Assembly: GCF_964355755.1 (NCBI RefSeq)
Contig: NC_092678.1
Coordinates: 22,856,365 to 22,920,364 of the forward strand
DNA: 64,000 nucleotides
Source: Antedon mediterranea
Taxonomy: Eukaryota; Echinodermata; Crinoidea; Comatulida; Antedonidae
Direction: 5' to 3'
Shown: piece after piece, positions 44,253-58,600 of the stretch
Numbering within the stretch: position 1 is the stretch's first letter
Layout: every line of letters begins with the position of its first letter
Program-made: the position numbers and the translations under genes
Notes under the pieces: model-generated
The model's input: the letters and a program-made list of their open reading frames with translations, nothing else
Told to the model about the DNA's origin: nothing
Databases searched by the model: none

Positions 44253-44605
44253 CTGTAAGTTAGATTCATATGCACAAATGAAATGAAGATATAAGTTTAA
44301 ATTTCACCAAAATGTTACTAAAACTGAAATATACAGTATTTCCAGAAACTACAAAGTCCCCATGAAAATCCTAAATAATTTAGTTTGAATTAATATCTTT
44401 GTAATTTTTAATTTATTATTTTTAAATAAATGGCATGGCCTTTGATATAGTTTAGTTGTTTAGAGGAAGTACTCTCAAGCCATCATTTTTCATGATGTAA
44501 TACACGGTAAATCCGTGATTAATAATCAATGTTGTATTATTTTCTCAAACAATTTTAATGAGCAAATACAAAAAAAAGCTCTCTATCGAGATGTGGTAGA
44601 CATAC

Positions 44606-45120
44606 CTAGTAAAATATGTTGTGCCACATTGTTCAGAAGTTTTGCAAACACTTCAATCTTCTGTTGTGAATCCAGTCCTCCGGCTTTCTCAATGTGATAT
44701 ACAACATCCCATATGTTGTCATAGTTGAAGGCACGCAGTTTGTAAAAACCAGTCACTATTTTCAAGTCACCTTTTCCAACGTTTTTAAGCGCTCTAAACA
44801 GTGCTCTACGATATTCTGTTAGTAGGCTTACTGTCTCTGTGCATTGAATACTGTTCTTGTATTCTGTTATATAATCTCTTGCTGAGGCCAGATCAGTTAC
44901 TTCAGCTATGTCGGACAACAGTTCCACATTATTTTTAGAAATAATTCCATGACTAGTAAGTTTGTTAAACAGGTCTAAGGCTAAGTGTGATTGATCTAGA
45001 TCTCCAATAGATAGAATACCATATAGAAGCATTCTTAACTCTCGGACTGTCTTACCAGCATAGTGTTGGCTAAGGTTTTCCAAAAAGATTTGGAATTTTA
45101 AATTTTCATCCATTTTTAAT
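44606..45120 (-). CDS. Gene C first coding exon: tandem DED (intact)
   Basis: The acceptor TACAG precedes ATTAAAAATGG; the start is at 45113. It encodes 169 residues with two DED-like repeats (KFQIFLENLSQHYAGKTV through LFNKLTSHGIISKNNVELL; YRRALFRALKNV through VVYHIEKAGGLDSQQKIEVF). The donor ACTAG|GTATGT is in phase 1. The exon itself is undamaged although later exons are broken. Confidence 0.7.
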
Positions 45121-45423
45121 CTGTAAATAACAAAATTGAGAACTAATTTTTATCAAGGACATAACTAAATGCCAACTTTATATTAGTTAATCTAATATTG
45201 AATTAAATTAATAATATGATAACGAACATTCTAAGCCTGCATTTTCATAAAAGTACAAAAGAGGCCTACATTTCTAACTATAGGCCTACATATGATTATT
45301 AAACTACATTTCATATTGAATTTTGCACAAATTATTATTATATGTTAGGCCTAATCAGTCTAATATAAAGTTAATTAATTACATATAATTACATTATAAA
45401 AGCTTATACAAATTAATGCTCAC

Positions 45424-45545
45424 GATATGTTTTTTCTCGTCTGTTTCCTAAAAGGAGATTCGTTAAAGGCAATCCGCCTCGTAATTATGATGGCGTACTA
45501 TCTACTCAGCAGCATTGTCGAGAGTCGAAAATATAACAAAACTAG
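45424..45545 (-). promoter_or_regulatory. Gene C putative promoter / noncoding leader exon
   Basis: Homologous to 15294-15430, with donor GTGAGC at 45423 and only a 304-bp intron before the DED exon. Intron words TTATATTGAATTTT and AATCAGTCTAA are also shared with gene A. The outer boundary is uncertain. Confidence 0.42.
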
Positions 45546-45647
45546 AGGGTACTCCGAGAGTCAAACCTCCGCCTACTGTAAAATTCCCCTACATAAAATG
45601 CCCCCTGAATATTTTTGTAAATATGTTAACTGCACACTACAAAGTTG

Positions 45648-45905
45648 TGGATGACAGTGTGGTGTAATGGTTATGTATCCAGCCTCTCACAGTTGAGATC
45701 GCTGGTTCGAGTCCCACTGAGGTGTTTTTTTTTATTTATTTTTTTTTTTAGTTTTTTGTGGACCTTGATCTTTGACCCTGACCCTTCAAAATTTAACCAC
45801 AATTATATGATTATGATGATCATTGTGGCTAAGTTTGGTGAGAATCGGATAAAAACTGTGGTCTCTAGGCAGTAAAATAGTTTTTTGTTAGTTGTGACCT
45901 TGACC
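45648..45905 (+). mobile_element. tRNA-derived SINE (putative)
   Basis: A box TGGTGTAATGG and a perfect B box GGTTCGAGTCC at tRNA-like spacing, then a T-rich run, then a body with TGACCTTGACC-type words and GCTAAGTTTGGTGAGAATCG. The acceptor and T stems do not pair properly, so it is a SINE head rather than a tRNA gene. Confidence 0.5.
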
Positions 45906-46186
45906 TATCACACATCAAAATGAAAGTCACATTGTAAAACGGCTGGTGGATTTCAGCAATATCAATAGCAAATTTCACATTTTATATAGGCTTAACACGT
46001 TGTTATTGTCCTATGGCTTGAACTGTACTTGTTGATTTCCCGGTTTTTAATGAACCATGACTTATTCATTGTGCTTTGTGTTTAGTAACAAACAGACGCG
46101 TTTCACGAATATTTCCTTTACAACTGAGTCATGATATCGTAGAGTTAATAACGTTAGGTGAACTAAGTAAATTGAATGGATTGTTA

Positions 46187-46661
46187 TCAAAAATATGCGC
46201 ACTCATGGCAATTTTGTAAACGCTTAAAATTGCCTGAAATGTACTCTTATTTCATCGAAAATAAATTTTGAAAATTTTAAGCGCGCGTACGCATGCGTTA
46301 CATGCGCTACGCACGTAATTGTATTGCCATATGATGATTTATGCCCTGAAATTTATGAGTACCAAATTTTATTTAATTGTGATTCATGGTTGTGAAGATA
46401 TGATTACAAACGTGATTTCGTTAAATCGTGCGTAGACCGCGTAATTTTTTATTGCGCACCGTGAAAACATAACCACATTGATTCCTGGCCATAAGGAATA
46501 TACTGTGAAAAATTGACCTAGCTAGATTAAACTGATATCAAGATAAGGTCAGAAAGCGATAAAACGCATAGTGATACCGGACCGACAGACAGACAGACAG
46601 ACCGACAGACAGACCGACCAACCGACCGACATAGTGAACTATAGAGTCGCTTCCACGCGAC
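46187..46661. mobile_element. Truncated inverted copy of the 38694-39468 element
   Basis: Reverse complement of about 38694-39190, ending CCACGCGAC followed by TAA and then directly by satellite sequence. The other end is missing: it fades after GCGCACTCATGGCAATTTTG. It forms the left border of the satellite array. A partial relative also occurs at about 6320-6385 (CTCACTATGTCGGTCGGTCG). Confidence 0.7.
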
Positions 46662-49600
46662 TAAAAATCGTAATTGAGTTACACTCAAATTTAAAAGATG
46701 AGGGCTGAGTAAACGGGACCAGTGGTCCCACTCTAACTTATACTGGACAACTAAGGAGGTACCCTAGTATAATCCCACCAAGTGACTCCCAGGAACAATC
46801 CGCCATTTTCTCACAAATACAGTATCAAATTTCACTATACTTTTCAAATCGTAAATGAGTTACACTCAAATTTTAAAGATGAGGGCTGAGTAAACGGTAC
46901 CAGTGGTCCCACTCTAATTTATTCTGCACGACTAAGGAGGTGCCTTAGTATAATCCCACCAAGTGACTCCCAGGAACAATCCGCCATTTTCTCACAAATA
47001 CAGTTTCAAATTTAACTATATTTTAAAAATTGTAATTGAGTTACACTCAAATTTTAAAGATGAGGGCTGAGTAAACGGGACCAGTGGTCCCACTCTAACT
47101 TATACTGGATGACTAAAGAGGTACCCTAGTATAATCCCACTAAATGACTCCCAGGAACAATCCGCCATTTTCTCACAAATACAGTATCAAATTTCACTAT
47201 ATTTTAAAATATTGTTCGTAATTGAGTTACACTCAAATTTTAAAGATAAGGGCTGAGTAAACGGGACCAGTGGTCCTACTCTAACTTAAACTGGACAACT
47301 AAGGAGGTACCCTAGTATAATCCTACCAAGTGAATCCCAGGAACAATCCGCCATTTTCTCACAAATACAGTATCAAATTTCACTATATTTTAAAAATCGT
47401 AAATGAGTTACACTCAAATTTAAAAGATGAGGGCTGAGTAAACGGGACCAGTGGTCCCACTCTAACTTATACTGGACGACTAAGGGGGTACCCTAGTATA
47501 ATCCCACCAAGTGACTCTCAGGAACAATCCGCCGTTTTCTCACAAATACAGTATCAAATTTCACTATATTTTAAAAATCGTAAATGAGTTAAACTCAAAT
47601 TTTAAAGATGAGGGCTGAGTAAACGGGACTAGTGGTCCCACTCTAACTTATACTGGACAACTAAGGAGGTACCCTAGTATAATCCCAACAAGTGACTCCC
47701 AGGAACAATCCGCCATTTTCTCACAAATACAGTATCAAATTTCACTATACTTTTTAAATCGTAAATGAGTTACACTCAAGTTTTAAAGATGAGGGCTGAG
47801 TAAACAGTACCAGTGGTCCCACTCTAATTTATTCTGGACGACTAAGGAGGTGCCTTAGTATAATCCCACCAAGTGACTCACAGGAACAATCCGCCATTTT
47901 CTCACAAATACAGTTTCAAATTTAACTATATTTTAAAAATTGTAATTGAGTTACACTCAAATTTTAAAGATGAGGGCTGAATAAACGGGACCAGTGGTCC
48001 CACTCTAACTTATACAGGATGACTAAAGAGGTACCCTAGTATAATCCCACCAAGTGACTCTCAGGAACAATCCGCCGTTTTTTCACAAATACAGTATCAA
48101 ATTTCACTATATTTTAAAAATCGTAAATGAGTTACACTCAAATTTAAAAGATGAGGGCTGAGTAAACGGGACCAGTGGTCGCACTCTAACTTATACTGGA
48201 CGACTAAGGAGGTACCCTAGTACAATCCCACCAAGTGACTCTCAGGAACAATCCGCCGTTTTCTCACAAATACAGTTTCAAATTTTACTATATTTTAAAA
48301 ATCGTAAATGAGTTACACTCAAATTTTAAAAATGAGGGCTGAGTAAACGGGACCAGTGGTCCCACTCTAACTTATATTGGACGACTAAGTGGGTACCCAA
48401 GTATAATCCCACCAAGTGACTCCCAGGAACAATCCGCCATTTTCTCACAAATACAGTATCAAATTTCACTATATTTTTAAAATCGTAAATGAGTTACACT
48501 CAAATTTTAAAGAGGATGGCTGAGTAAACCGGACCAGTGGTCCCACTCTAACTTATACTGGACGACTAAGGGGGTACCCTAGTATAATCCCACCAAGTGA
48601 CTCACAGGAACAATCCGCCATTTTCTCACAAATACAGTATCAAATTTCACTATATTTTAAAAATCGTAAATGAGTTACACTCAAATTTTAAAGATGAGGG
48701 CTGAGTAAACCGGACGAGTGGTCCCACTCTAACTTATACTGGACGACTAAGGGGGTACCCTAGTATAATCCCACCAAGTGACTCCCAGGAATAATCCGCC
48801 ATTTTCTCACAAATACAGTATCAAATTTCACTATATTTTAAAATATTAATCGTAATTGAGTTACACTCAAACGTTAAAGATGAGGGCTGAGTAAACGGGA
48901 CCAGTGGTCACACTCTAACTTATACTGGACAACTAAGGAGGTACCCTAGTATAATTCCACCAAGTGAATCCCAGGAACAATCCGCCATTTTCTCACAAAT
49001 ACAGTATCAATTTTCACTATATTTTAAAAATTGTATCGTGTTTGAGTTACACTCAAATTTAAAAGATGAGGGCTGAGTAAACGGGACCAGTGGTCGCACT
49101 CTAAATTATACTGGACGACTAAGGAGGTACCCTAGTATAATCCCACCAAGTGACTCCCAGGAACAATCCGCCATTTTCTCACAAATACAGTATCAAATTT
49201 CACTATATTTTTTAAATCGTAAATGAGTTACACTCAAATTTTAAAGATGAGGGCTGAGTAAACGGTACCAGTGGTCCCACTCTAATTTATTTTGGACGAC
49301 TAAGGAGGTACCTTAGTATAATCCCACCAAGTGACTCCCAGGAACAATCCGCCATTTTCTCACAAATACAGTTTCAAATTTAACTATATTTTAAAAATCG
49401 TAATTGAGTTACACTCAAATTTTAAAGATGAGGGCTGAGTAAACGAGACCAGTGGTCCCACTCTAACTTATACAGGATGACTAAAGAGGTACCCTAGTAT
49501 AATCCCACCAAGTGACTCTCAGGAACAATCCGCCGTTTTCTCACAAATACAGTATCAAATTTCACTATATTTTAAAAATCGTAAATGAGTTAAACTCAAG

Positions 49601-52600
49601 TTTTAAAGATGAGGGCTGAGTAAACAGTACCAGTGGTCCCACTCTAATTTATTCTGGACGACTAAGGAGGTGCCTTAGTATAATCCCACCAAGTGACTCA
49701 CAGGAACAATCCGCCATTTTCTCACAAATACAGTATCAAATTTCACTATATTTTTTAAATCGTAAATGAGTTACACTCAAATTTTAAAGATGAGGGCTGA
49801 GTAAACGGTACCAGTGGTCCCACTCTAATTTATTTTGGACGACTAAGGAGGTACCTTAGTATAATCCCACCAAGTGACTCCCAGGAACAATCCGCCATTT
49901 TCTCACAAATACAGTTTCAAATTTAACTATATTTTAAAAATCGTAATTGAGTTACACTCAAATTTTAAAGATGAGGGCTGAGTCAACGAGACCAGTGGTC
50001 CCACTCTAACTTATACAGGATGACTAAAGAGGTACCCTAGTATAATCCCACCAAGTGACTCTAAGGAACAATCCGCCGTTTTCTCACAAATACAGTATCA
50101 AATTTCACTATATTTTAAAAATCGTAAATGAGTTAAACTCAAATTTTAAAGATGAGGGCTGAGTAAACGGGACCAGTGGTCCCACTCTAACTTATACTGG
50201 ACAACTAAGGAGGTACCCTAGTATAATCCCAACAAGTGACTCCCAGGAACAATCCGCCATTTTCTCACAAATACAGTATCAAATTTCACTATACTTTTTA
50301 AATCGTAAATGAGTTACACTCAAGTTTTAAAGATGAGGGCTGAGTAAACAGTACCAGTGGTCCCACTCTAATTTATTCTGGACGACTAAGGAGGTGCCTT
50401 AGTATAATCCCACCAAGTGACTCACAGGAACAATCCACCATTTTCTCACAAATACAGTTTCAAATTTAACTATATTTTAAAAATTGTAATTGAGTTACAC
50501 TCAAATTTTAAAGATGAGGGCTGAATAAACGGGACCAGTGGTCCCACTCTAACTTATACAGGATGACTAAAGAGGTACCCTAGTATAATCCCACCAAGTG
50601 ACTCTCAGGAACAATCCGCCGTTTTTTCACAAATACAGTATCAAATTTCACTATATTTTAAAAATCGTAAATGAGTTACACTCAAATTTAAAAGATGAGG
50701 GCTGAGTAAACGGGACCAGTGGTCGCACTCTAACTTATACTGGACGACTAAGGAGGTACCCTAGTACAATCCCACCAAGTGACTCTCAGGAACAATCCGC
50801 CGTTTTCTCACAAATACAGTTTCAAATTTCACTATATTTTAAAAATCGTAAATGAGTTACACTCAAATTTTAAAAATGAGGGCTGAGTAAACGGGACCAG
50901 TGGTCCCACTCTAACTTATATTGGACGACTAAGTGGGTACCCAAATATAATCCCACCAAGTGACTCCCAGGAACAATCCGCCATTTTCTCACAAATACAG
51001 TATCAAATTTCACTATATTTTTAAAATCGTAAATGAGTTACACTCAAATTTTAAAGATGATGGCTGAGTAAACCGGACCAGTGGTCCCACTCTAACTTAT
51101 ACTGGACGACTAAGGGGGTACCCTAGTATAATCCCACCAAGTGACTCACAGGAACAATCCGCCATTTTCTCACAAATACAGTATCAAATTTCACTATATT
51201 TTAAAAATCGTAAATGAGTTACACTCAAATTTTAAAGATGAGGGCTGAGTAAACCGGACGAGTGGTCCCACTCTAACTTATACTGGACGACTAAGGGGGT
51301 ACCCTAGTATAATCCCACCAAGTGACTCCCAGGAATAATCCGCCATTTTCTCACAAATACAGTATCAAATTTCACTATATTTTAAAATATTAATCGTAAT
51401 TGAGTTACACTCAAACGTTAAAGATGAGGGCTGAGTAAACGGGACCAGTGGTCACACTCTAACTTATACTGGACAACTAAGGAGGTACCCTAGTATAATT
51501 CCACCAAGTGAATCCCAGGAACAATCCGCCATTTACTCACAAATACAGTATCAATTTTCACTATATTTTAAAAATGTTATCGTGTTTGAGTTACACTCAA
51601 ATTTAAAAGATGAGGGCTGAGTAAACGGGACCAGTGTTCGCACTCTAAATTATACTGGACGACTAAGGAGGTACCCTAGTATAATCCCACCAAGTGACTC
51701 CCAGGAACAATCCGCCATTTTCTCACAAATACAGTATCAAATTTCACTATATTTTTTAAATCGTAAATGAGTTACACTCAAATTTTAAAGATGAGGGCTG
51801 AGTAAACGGTACCAGTGGTCCCACTCTAATTTATTTTGGACGACTAAGGAGGTACCTTAGTATAATCCCACCAAGTGACTCCCAGGAACAATCCGCCATT
51901 TTCTCACAAATACAGTTTCAAATTTAACTATATTTTAAAAATCGTAATTGAGTTACACTCAAATTTTAAAGATGAGGGCTGAGTAAACGAGACCAGTGGT
52001 CCCACTCTAACTTATACAGGATGACTAAAGAGGTACCCTAGTATAATCCCACCAAGTGACTCTCAGGAACAATCCGCCGTTTTCTCACAAATACAGTATC
52101 AAATTTCACTATATTTTAAAAATCGTAAATGAGTTACACTCAAATTTTAAAGATGAGGGCTGAGTAAACGGGACCAGTGGTGTCACTCTAACTTATACTG
52201 GACGACTAAGGGTGTACCCTAGTATAATCCCACCAAGTGACTCTCAGAAACAATCCGCCGTTTTCTCACAAATACAGTTTCAAATTTCACTATATTTTAA
52301 AAATCGTAAATGAGTTACACTCAAATTTTAAAGATGAGGGCTGAGTAAACGGGACCATTGGTCCCACTCTAACTTATACTGGACGACTAAGGGGGTACCC
52401 TAGTATAATCCCACCAAGTGACTCCCAGGAACAATCCGCCATTTTCTCACAAATACAGTATCAAATTTCACTATATTTTAAAATATTATTCGTAATTGAG
52501 TTACACTCAAATTTTAAAGATAAGGGCTGAGTAAACGGGACTAGTGGTCCCACTCTAACTTAAACTGGACAACTAAAGAGGTACCCTAGTATAATCCCAC

Positions 52601-55600
52601 CAAGTGAATCCCAGGAACAATCCGCCATTTTCTCACAAAAATACAGTATCAAATTTCACTATATTTTAAAAATCGTAAATGAGTTACACTCAAATTTTAA
52701 AGATGATGAGGGCTGAGTAAACGGGACCAGTGGTCCCACTCTAACTTATACTGGACAACTAAGGAGGTACCCTAGTATAATCCCACCAAGTGACTCCCAG
52801 GAACAATCCGCCATTTTCTCACAAATACAGTCTCAAACTTCACTATATTTTTTTAATCGTAAATGAGTTACACTCAAATTTAAAAGATGAGGGCTGAGTA
52901 AACGGTACCAGTGGTCCCACTCTAATTTATATTGGACGACTACGGAGGTACCTTAGTATAATTCCACCAAGTGACTCCCAGGAACAATCCGCCATTTTCT
53001 CACAAATACAGTTTCAAATTTAACTATATTTTAAAAATTGTAATTGAGGTACACTCAAATTTTAAAGATGAGGGCTGAGTAAACGGGACGAGTGGTCCCA
53101 CTCTAACTTATACTGGACGACTAAGGGGGTACCCTAGTATAATCCCACCAAGTGGCTCCTAGGAACAATCAGCCATTTTCTTACAAATACAGTATCAAAA
53201 TTTCACTATATTTTAAAAATCGTAAATGAGAGCCCCTTTCTCACAGAGTTGTGTGCCAGGAATATTGCGGGAATATACCATTACCATGCCGGTATCGTTT
53301 TCTGTGAGAACGGGTCGTCTTGGCATCATGCCGGCACCATGCCGGCATCGACATGACCTGCTTTAGACCTATAGTAATATTCTAGGGATATTCCCCGCAA
53401 TGCCAGACGGGCATTCTGTGAGAACGTATCGCCGTTATATTCCGGGGTTCCCCGTCGAGGCTTTGACACCTTGCGCGGTCAAGTGTATCACTTTGGCGCC
53501 TATTCAATTCAATTAACAATAATAATGTCGAACTGGAGGGATAATGAGATAAGAGAGCTGCTTAAAATAAGGGGACAAGAAGAAATTTGTAGCATAATCT
53601 ATAGGCCGCTAGGCTAGGCCATTAGCTCTTTGTTTGTTGGTGCCTGACCTTTCGTCACCTTGTAAATTGTAGGCCTACAGCCTTCTAAGGTGTTTTACAG
53701 ATTGCCGATGACGGCAAATTAATTGCTATACCTGTATAATATATGCACAATATACTGTACATAGCATGTATTGCATAAATATGCTATAAAGGAAGATAAT
53801 AATCTGTAACTTAACATTCGCCGCCATATCATCGCTAGACAAAAATAATAACAATAAAGGACGCCCTCAATAATTATTTTGTCAGAGACTTTTTATTGGC
53901 CGAATATGCCCGACTCCTTTCTCACAGAAAGCCGGTATATACCGGTTATATTTCCGGCACGATAGTCCGATGAGAATGGGTATATGCCGGTAACGATACC
54001 GGCACGACGCCAGCACTGTACCGGTATATTGCAGGTACATCTGTGAGAAAGGGGCTCAAGTGAATCCCAGGAACAATCCGCCATTTTCTCACAAAAATAC
54101 AGTATCAAATTTCACTATATTTTAAAAATCGTAAATGAGTTACATTCAAATTTAAAAGATGAGGGCTGAGTAAACGGGACCAGTGGTCGTACTCTAACTT
54201 ATACTGGACGACTAAGGGGGTACCCTAGTATAATCCCACCAAGTGACTCTAAGGAACAATCCGCCGTTTTCTCACAAATACAGTATCAAATTTCACTATA
54301 TTTTAAAAATCGTAAATGAGTTACACTCAAATTTTAAAGATGATGAGGGCTGAGTAAACGGGACCAGTGGTCCCACTCTAACTTATACTGGACAACTAAG
54401 GAGGTACCCTAGTATAATCCCACCAAGTGACTCCCAGGAACAATCCGCCATTTTCTCACAAATACAGTCTCAAACTTCACTATATTTTTTTAATCGTAAA
54501 TGAGTTACACTCAAATTTAAAAGATGAGGGCTGAGTAAACGGTACCAGTGGTCCCACTCTAATTTATATTGGACGACTACGGAGGTACCTTAGTATAATT
54601 CCACCAAGTGATCGACTCCCAGGAACAATCCGCCATTTTCTCACAAATACAGTTTCAAATTTAACTATATTTTAAAAATTGTAATTGAGGTACACTCAAA
54701 TTTTAAAGATGAGGGCTGAGTAAACGGGACCAGTGGTCCCACTTTAACTTATACAGGATGACTAAAGAGGTACCCTAGTAAAATCCCACCAAGTGACTCT
54801 CAGGAAAAATCCGCCGTTTTTTCACAAATACAGTATCAAATTTCACTATATTTTAAAAATCGTAAATGAGTTACACTCAAATTTTAAAGATGAGGGCTGA
54901 GTAAACGGGACGAGTGGTCCCACTCTAACTTATACTGGACGACTAAGGGGGTACCCTAGTATAATCCCACCAAGTGGCTCCTAGGAACAATCAGCCATTT
55001 TCTCACAAATACAGTACCAAATTTCACTATATTTTAAAATATTAATCGTAATTGAGTTACACTCAAATTTTAAAGATAAGGGCTGAGTAAACGGGACCAG
55101 TGGTCCCACTCTAACTTAAACTGGACAACTAAGGAGGTACCCTAGTATAATCCCACCAAGTGACTCTCGGGAACAATCCGCCATTTTCTCACAAATACAG
55201 TATCAAATTTCACTATATTTTAAAATATTAATCGTAATTGAGTTACACTCAAATTTTAAAGATAAGAGCTGAGTAAACGGGACCAGTGGTCCCACTCTAA
55301 CTTAAACTGGACAACTAAGGGGGTACCCTAGTATAATCCCACCAAGTGACTCTCGGGGAACAATCCGCCATTTTCTCACAAATACAGTATCAAATTTCAC
55401 TATATTTTAAAATATTAATCGTAATTGAGTTACACTCAAACGTTAAAGATGAGGGCTGAGTAAACGGGACCAGTGGTCCCACTCTAACTTAAACTGGACA
55501 ACTAAGGAGGTACCCTAGTATAATCCCACCAAGTGACTCTCGGGAACAGTCTGCCATTTTCTCACAAATACAGTATCAAATTTCACTATATTTTAAAATA

Positions 55601-58600
55601 TTAATCGTAATTGAGTTACACTCAAATTTTAAAGATAAGGGCTGAGTAAACGGGACCAGTGGTCCCACTCTAGCTTAAACTGGACAACTTATAAGGAGGT
55701 ACCCTAGTATAATCCCACCAAGTGACTCTCGGGAACAATCCGCCATTTTCTCACAAATACAGTATCAAATTTCACTATATTTTAAAATATTAATCGTAAT
55801 TGAGTTACACTCAAACGTTAAAGATGAGGGCTGAGTAAACGGGACCAGTGGTCCCACTCTAACTTCTACTGGACAACTAAGGAGGTACCCTAGTATAATC
55901 CCACCAAGTGACTCCCAGGAACAATCCGCCATTTTCTCACAAATACAGTATCAATTTTCACTATATTTTAACATTTTTTACCGTAATTGAGTTACACTCA
56001 AATTTAAAAGATGACGGCTGAGTAAACGGAACCAGTGGTCGCACTCTAACTTATACTGGACGACTAAGGATGTACCTTAGTATAATCTCACCATGTGACT
56101 CCCAGGAACAATCCGCCGTTTTCTCACAAATACAGTATCTAATTTCACTATATTTTTAAAATCGTAAATGAGTTACACTCAAATTTAAAAGATGAGGGCT
56201 GAGTAAACGGGACCAGTGGTCCCACTCTAACTTATACTGGACAACTAAGGAGGTACCCTAGTATAATCCCACCAAGTGACTCTCAGGAACAATCCGCCGT
56301 TTTCTCACAAATACAGTATCAAATTTCACTATATTTTAAAAATCGTAAATGAGTTACACTCAAATTTAAAAGATGAGGGCTGAGTAAACGGTACCAGTGG
56401 TCCCACTCTAATTTATATTGGACGACTACGGAGGTACCTTAGTATAATTCCACCAAGTGACTCCCAGGAACAATCCGCCATTATTTTTCTCACAAATACA
56501 GTATCAAATTTAACTATATTTTAAAAATTGTAATTGAGGTACACTCAAATTTTAAAGATGAGGGCTGAGTAAACGGGACCAGTGGTCCCACTTTAACTTA
56601 TACAGGATGACTAAAGAGGTACCCTAGTAAAATCCCACCAAGTGACTCTCAGGAAAAATCCGCCGTTTTTTCACAAATACAGTATCAAATTTCACTATAT
56701 TTTAAAAATCGTAAATGAGTTACACTCAAGTTTTAAAGATGAGGGCTGAGTAAACGGGACGAGTGGTCCCACTCTAACTTATACTGGACGACTAAGGGGG
56801 TACCCTAGTATAATCCCACCAAGTGGCTCCTAGGAACAATCAGCCATTTTCTCACAAATACAGTACCAAATTTCACTATATTTTAAAATATTAATCGTAA
56901 TTGAGTTACACTCAAATTTTAAAGATAAGGGCTGAGTAAACGGGACCAGTGGTCCCACTCTAACTTAAACTGGACAACTAAGGAGGTACCCTAGTATAAT
57001 CCCACCAAGTGACTCTCGGGAACAATCCGCCATTTTCTCACAAATACAGTATCAAATTTCACTATACTTTAAAATATTAATCGTAATTGAGTTACACTCA
57101 AATTTTAAAGATAAGAGCTGAGTAAACGGGACCAGTGGTCCCACTCTAACTTAAACTGGACAACTAAGGGGGTACCCTAGTATAATCCCACCAAGTGACT
57201 CTCGGGAACAATCCGCCATTTTCTCACAAATACAGTATCAAATTTCACTATATTTTAAAATATTAATCGTAATTGAGTTACACTCAAACGTTAAAGATGA
57301 GGGCTGAGTAAACGGGACCAGTGGTCCCACTCTAACTTAAACTGGACAACTAAGGAGGTACCCTAGTATAATCCCACCAAGTGACTCTCGGGAACAGTCT
57401 GCCATTTTCTCACAAATACAGTATCAAATTTCACTATATTTTAAAATATTAATCGTAATTGAGTTACACTCAAATTTTAAAGATAAGGGCTGAGTAAACG
57501 GGACCAGTGGTCCCACTCTAGCTTAAACTGGACAACTTATAAGGAGGTACCCTAGTATAATCCCACCAAGTGACTCTCGGGAACAATCCGCCATTTTCTC
57601 ACAAATACAGTATCAAATTTCACTATATTTTAAAATATTAATCGTAATTGAGTTACACTCAAACGTTAAAGATGAGGGCTGAGTAAACGGGACCAGTGGT
57701 CCCACTCTAACTTCTACTGGACAACTAAGGAGGTACCCTAGTATAATCCCACCAAGTGACTCCCAGGAACAATCCGCCATTTTCTCACAAATACAGTATC
57801 AATTTTCACTATATTTTAACATTTTTTACCGTAATTGAGTTACACTCAAATTTAAAAGATGACGGCTGAGTAAACGGAACCAGTGGTCGCACTCTAACTT
57901 ATACTGGACGACTAAGGATGTACCTTAGTATAATCTCACCATGTGACTCCCAGGAACAATCCGCCGTTTTCTCACAAATACAGTATCTAATTTCACTATA
58001 TTTTTAAAATCGTAAATGAGTTACACTCAAATTTAAAAGATGAGGGCTGAGTAAACGGGACCAGTGGTCCCACTCTAACTTATACTGGACAACTAAGGAG
58101 GTACCCTAGTATAATCCCACCAAGTGACTCTCAGGAACAATTCGCCGTTTTCTCACAAATACAGTATCAAATTTCACTATATTTTAAAAATCGTAAATGA
58201 GTTACACTCAAATTTAAAAGATGAGGGCTGAGTAAACGGTACCAGTGGTCCCACTCTAATTTATATTGGACGACTACGGAGGTACCTTAGTATAATTCCA
58301 CCAAGTGACTCCCAGGAACAATCCGCCATTTTCTCACAAATACAGTATCAAATTTAACTATATTTTAAAAATTGTAATTGAGGTACACTCAAATTTTAAA
58401 GATGAGGGCTGAGTAAACGGGACCAGTGGTCCCACTTTAACTTATACAGGATGACTAAAGAGGTACCCTAGTAAAATCCCACCAAGTGACTCTCAGGAAA
58501 AATCCGCCGTTTTTTCACAAATACAGTATCAAATTTCACTATATTTTAAAAATCGTAAATGAGTTACACTCAAATTTTAAAGATGAGGGCTGAGTAAACG

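Larger units (their letters stand above)
40178..45113 (-). pseudogene. Gene C: disrupted DED / TM / NACHT / LRR-like / C-terminal TM copy
   Basis: Same exon order as A and B: tandem DED (45113-44606), linker(s), transmembrane exon (43288-43217) and a long NACHT exon (43050-40178). The NACHT exon has Walker A GNGGIGKT, Walker B DLVLLIDGLDEL, TSRPGF and HKLLSEALAGFYL. It is broken by a frameshift near an A6 run around 42650, an in-frame TAA at 41574-41576, a frameshift near 41170 and a frameshift at a run of eight T (coding strand) near 40735. Beyond the point where A and B stop it continues for about 300 residues with two LRR-like blocks and hydrophobic C-terminal segments. The homopolymer context means assembly or sequencing error could explain some breaks, but the TAA could not be a simple indel. 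Confidence 0.75.

Noticed and set aside
45651-45722. A tRNA gene
   Set aside because: A and B boxes are good but acceptor and T stems do not pair; better read as a SINE head.
53893-54108. A 71-codon minus-strand frame
   Set aside because: Spans the right end of the TIR element and satellite sequence.
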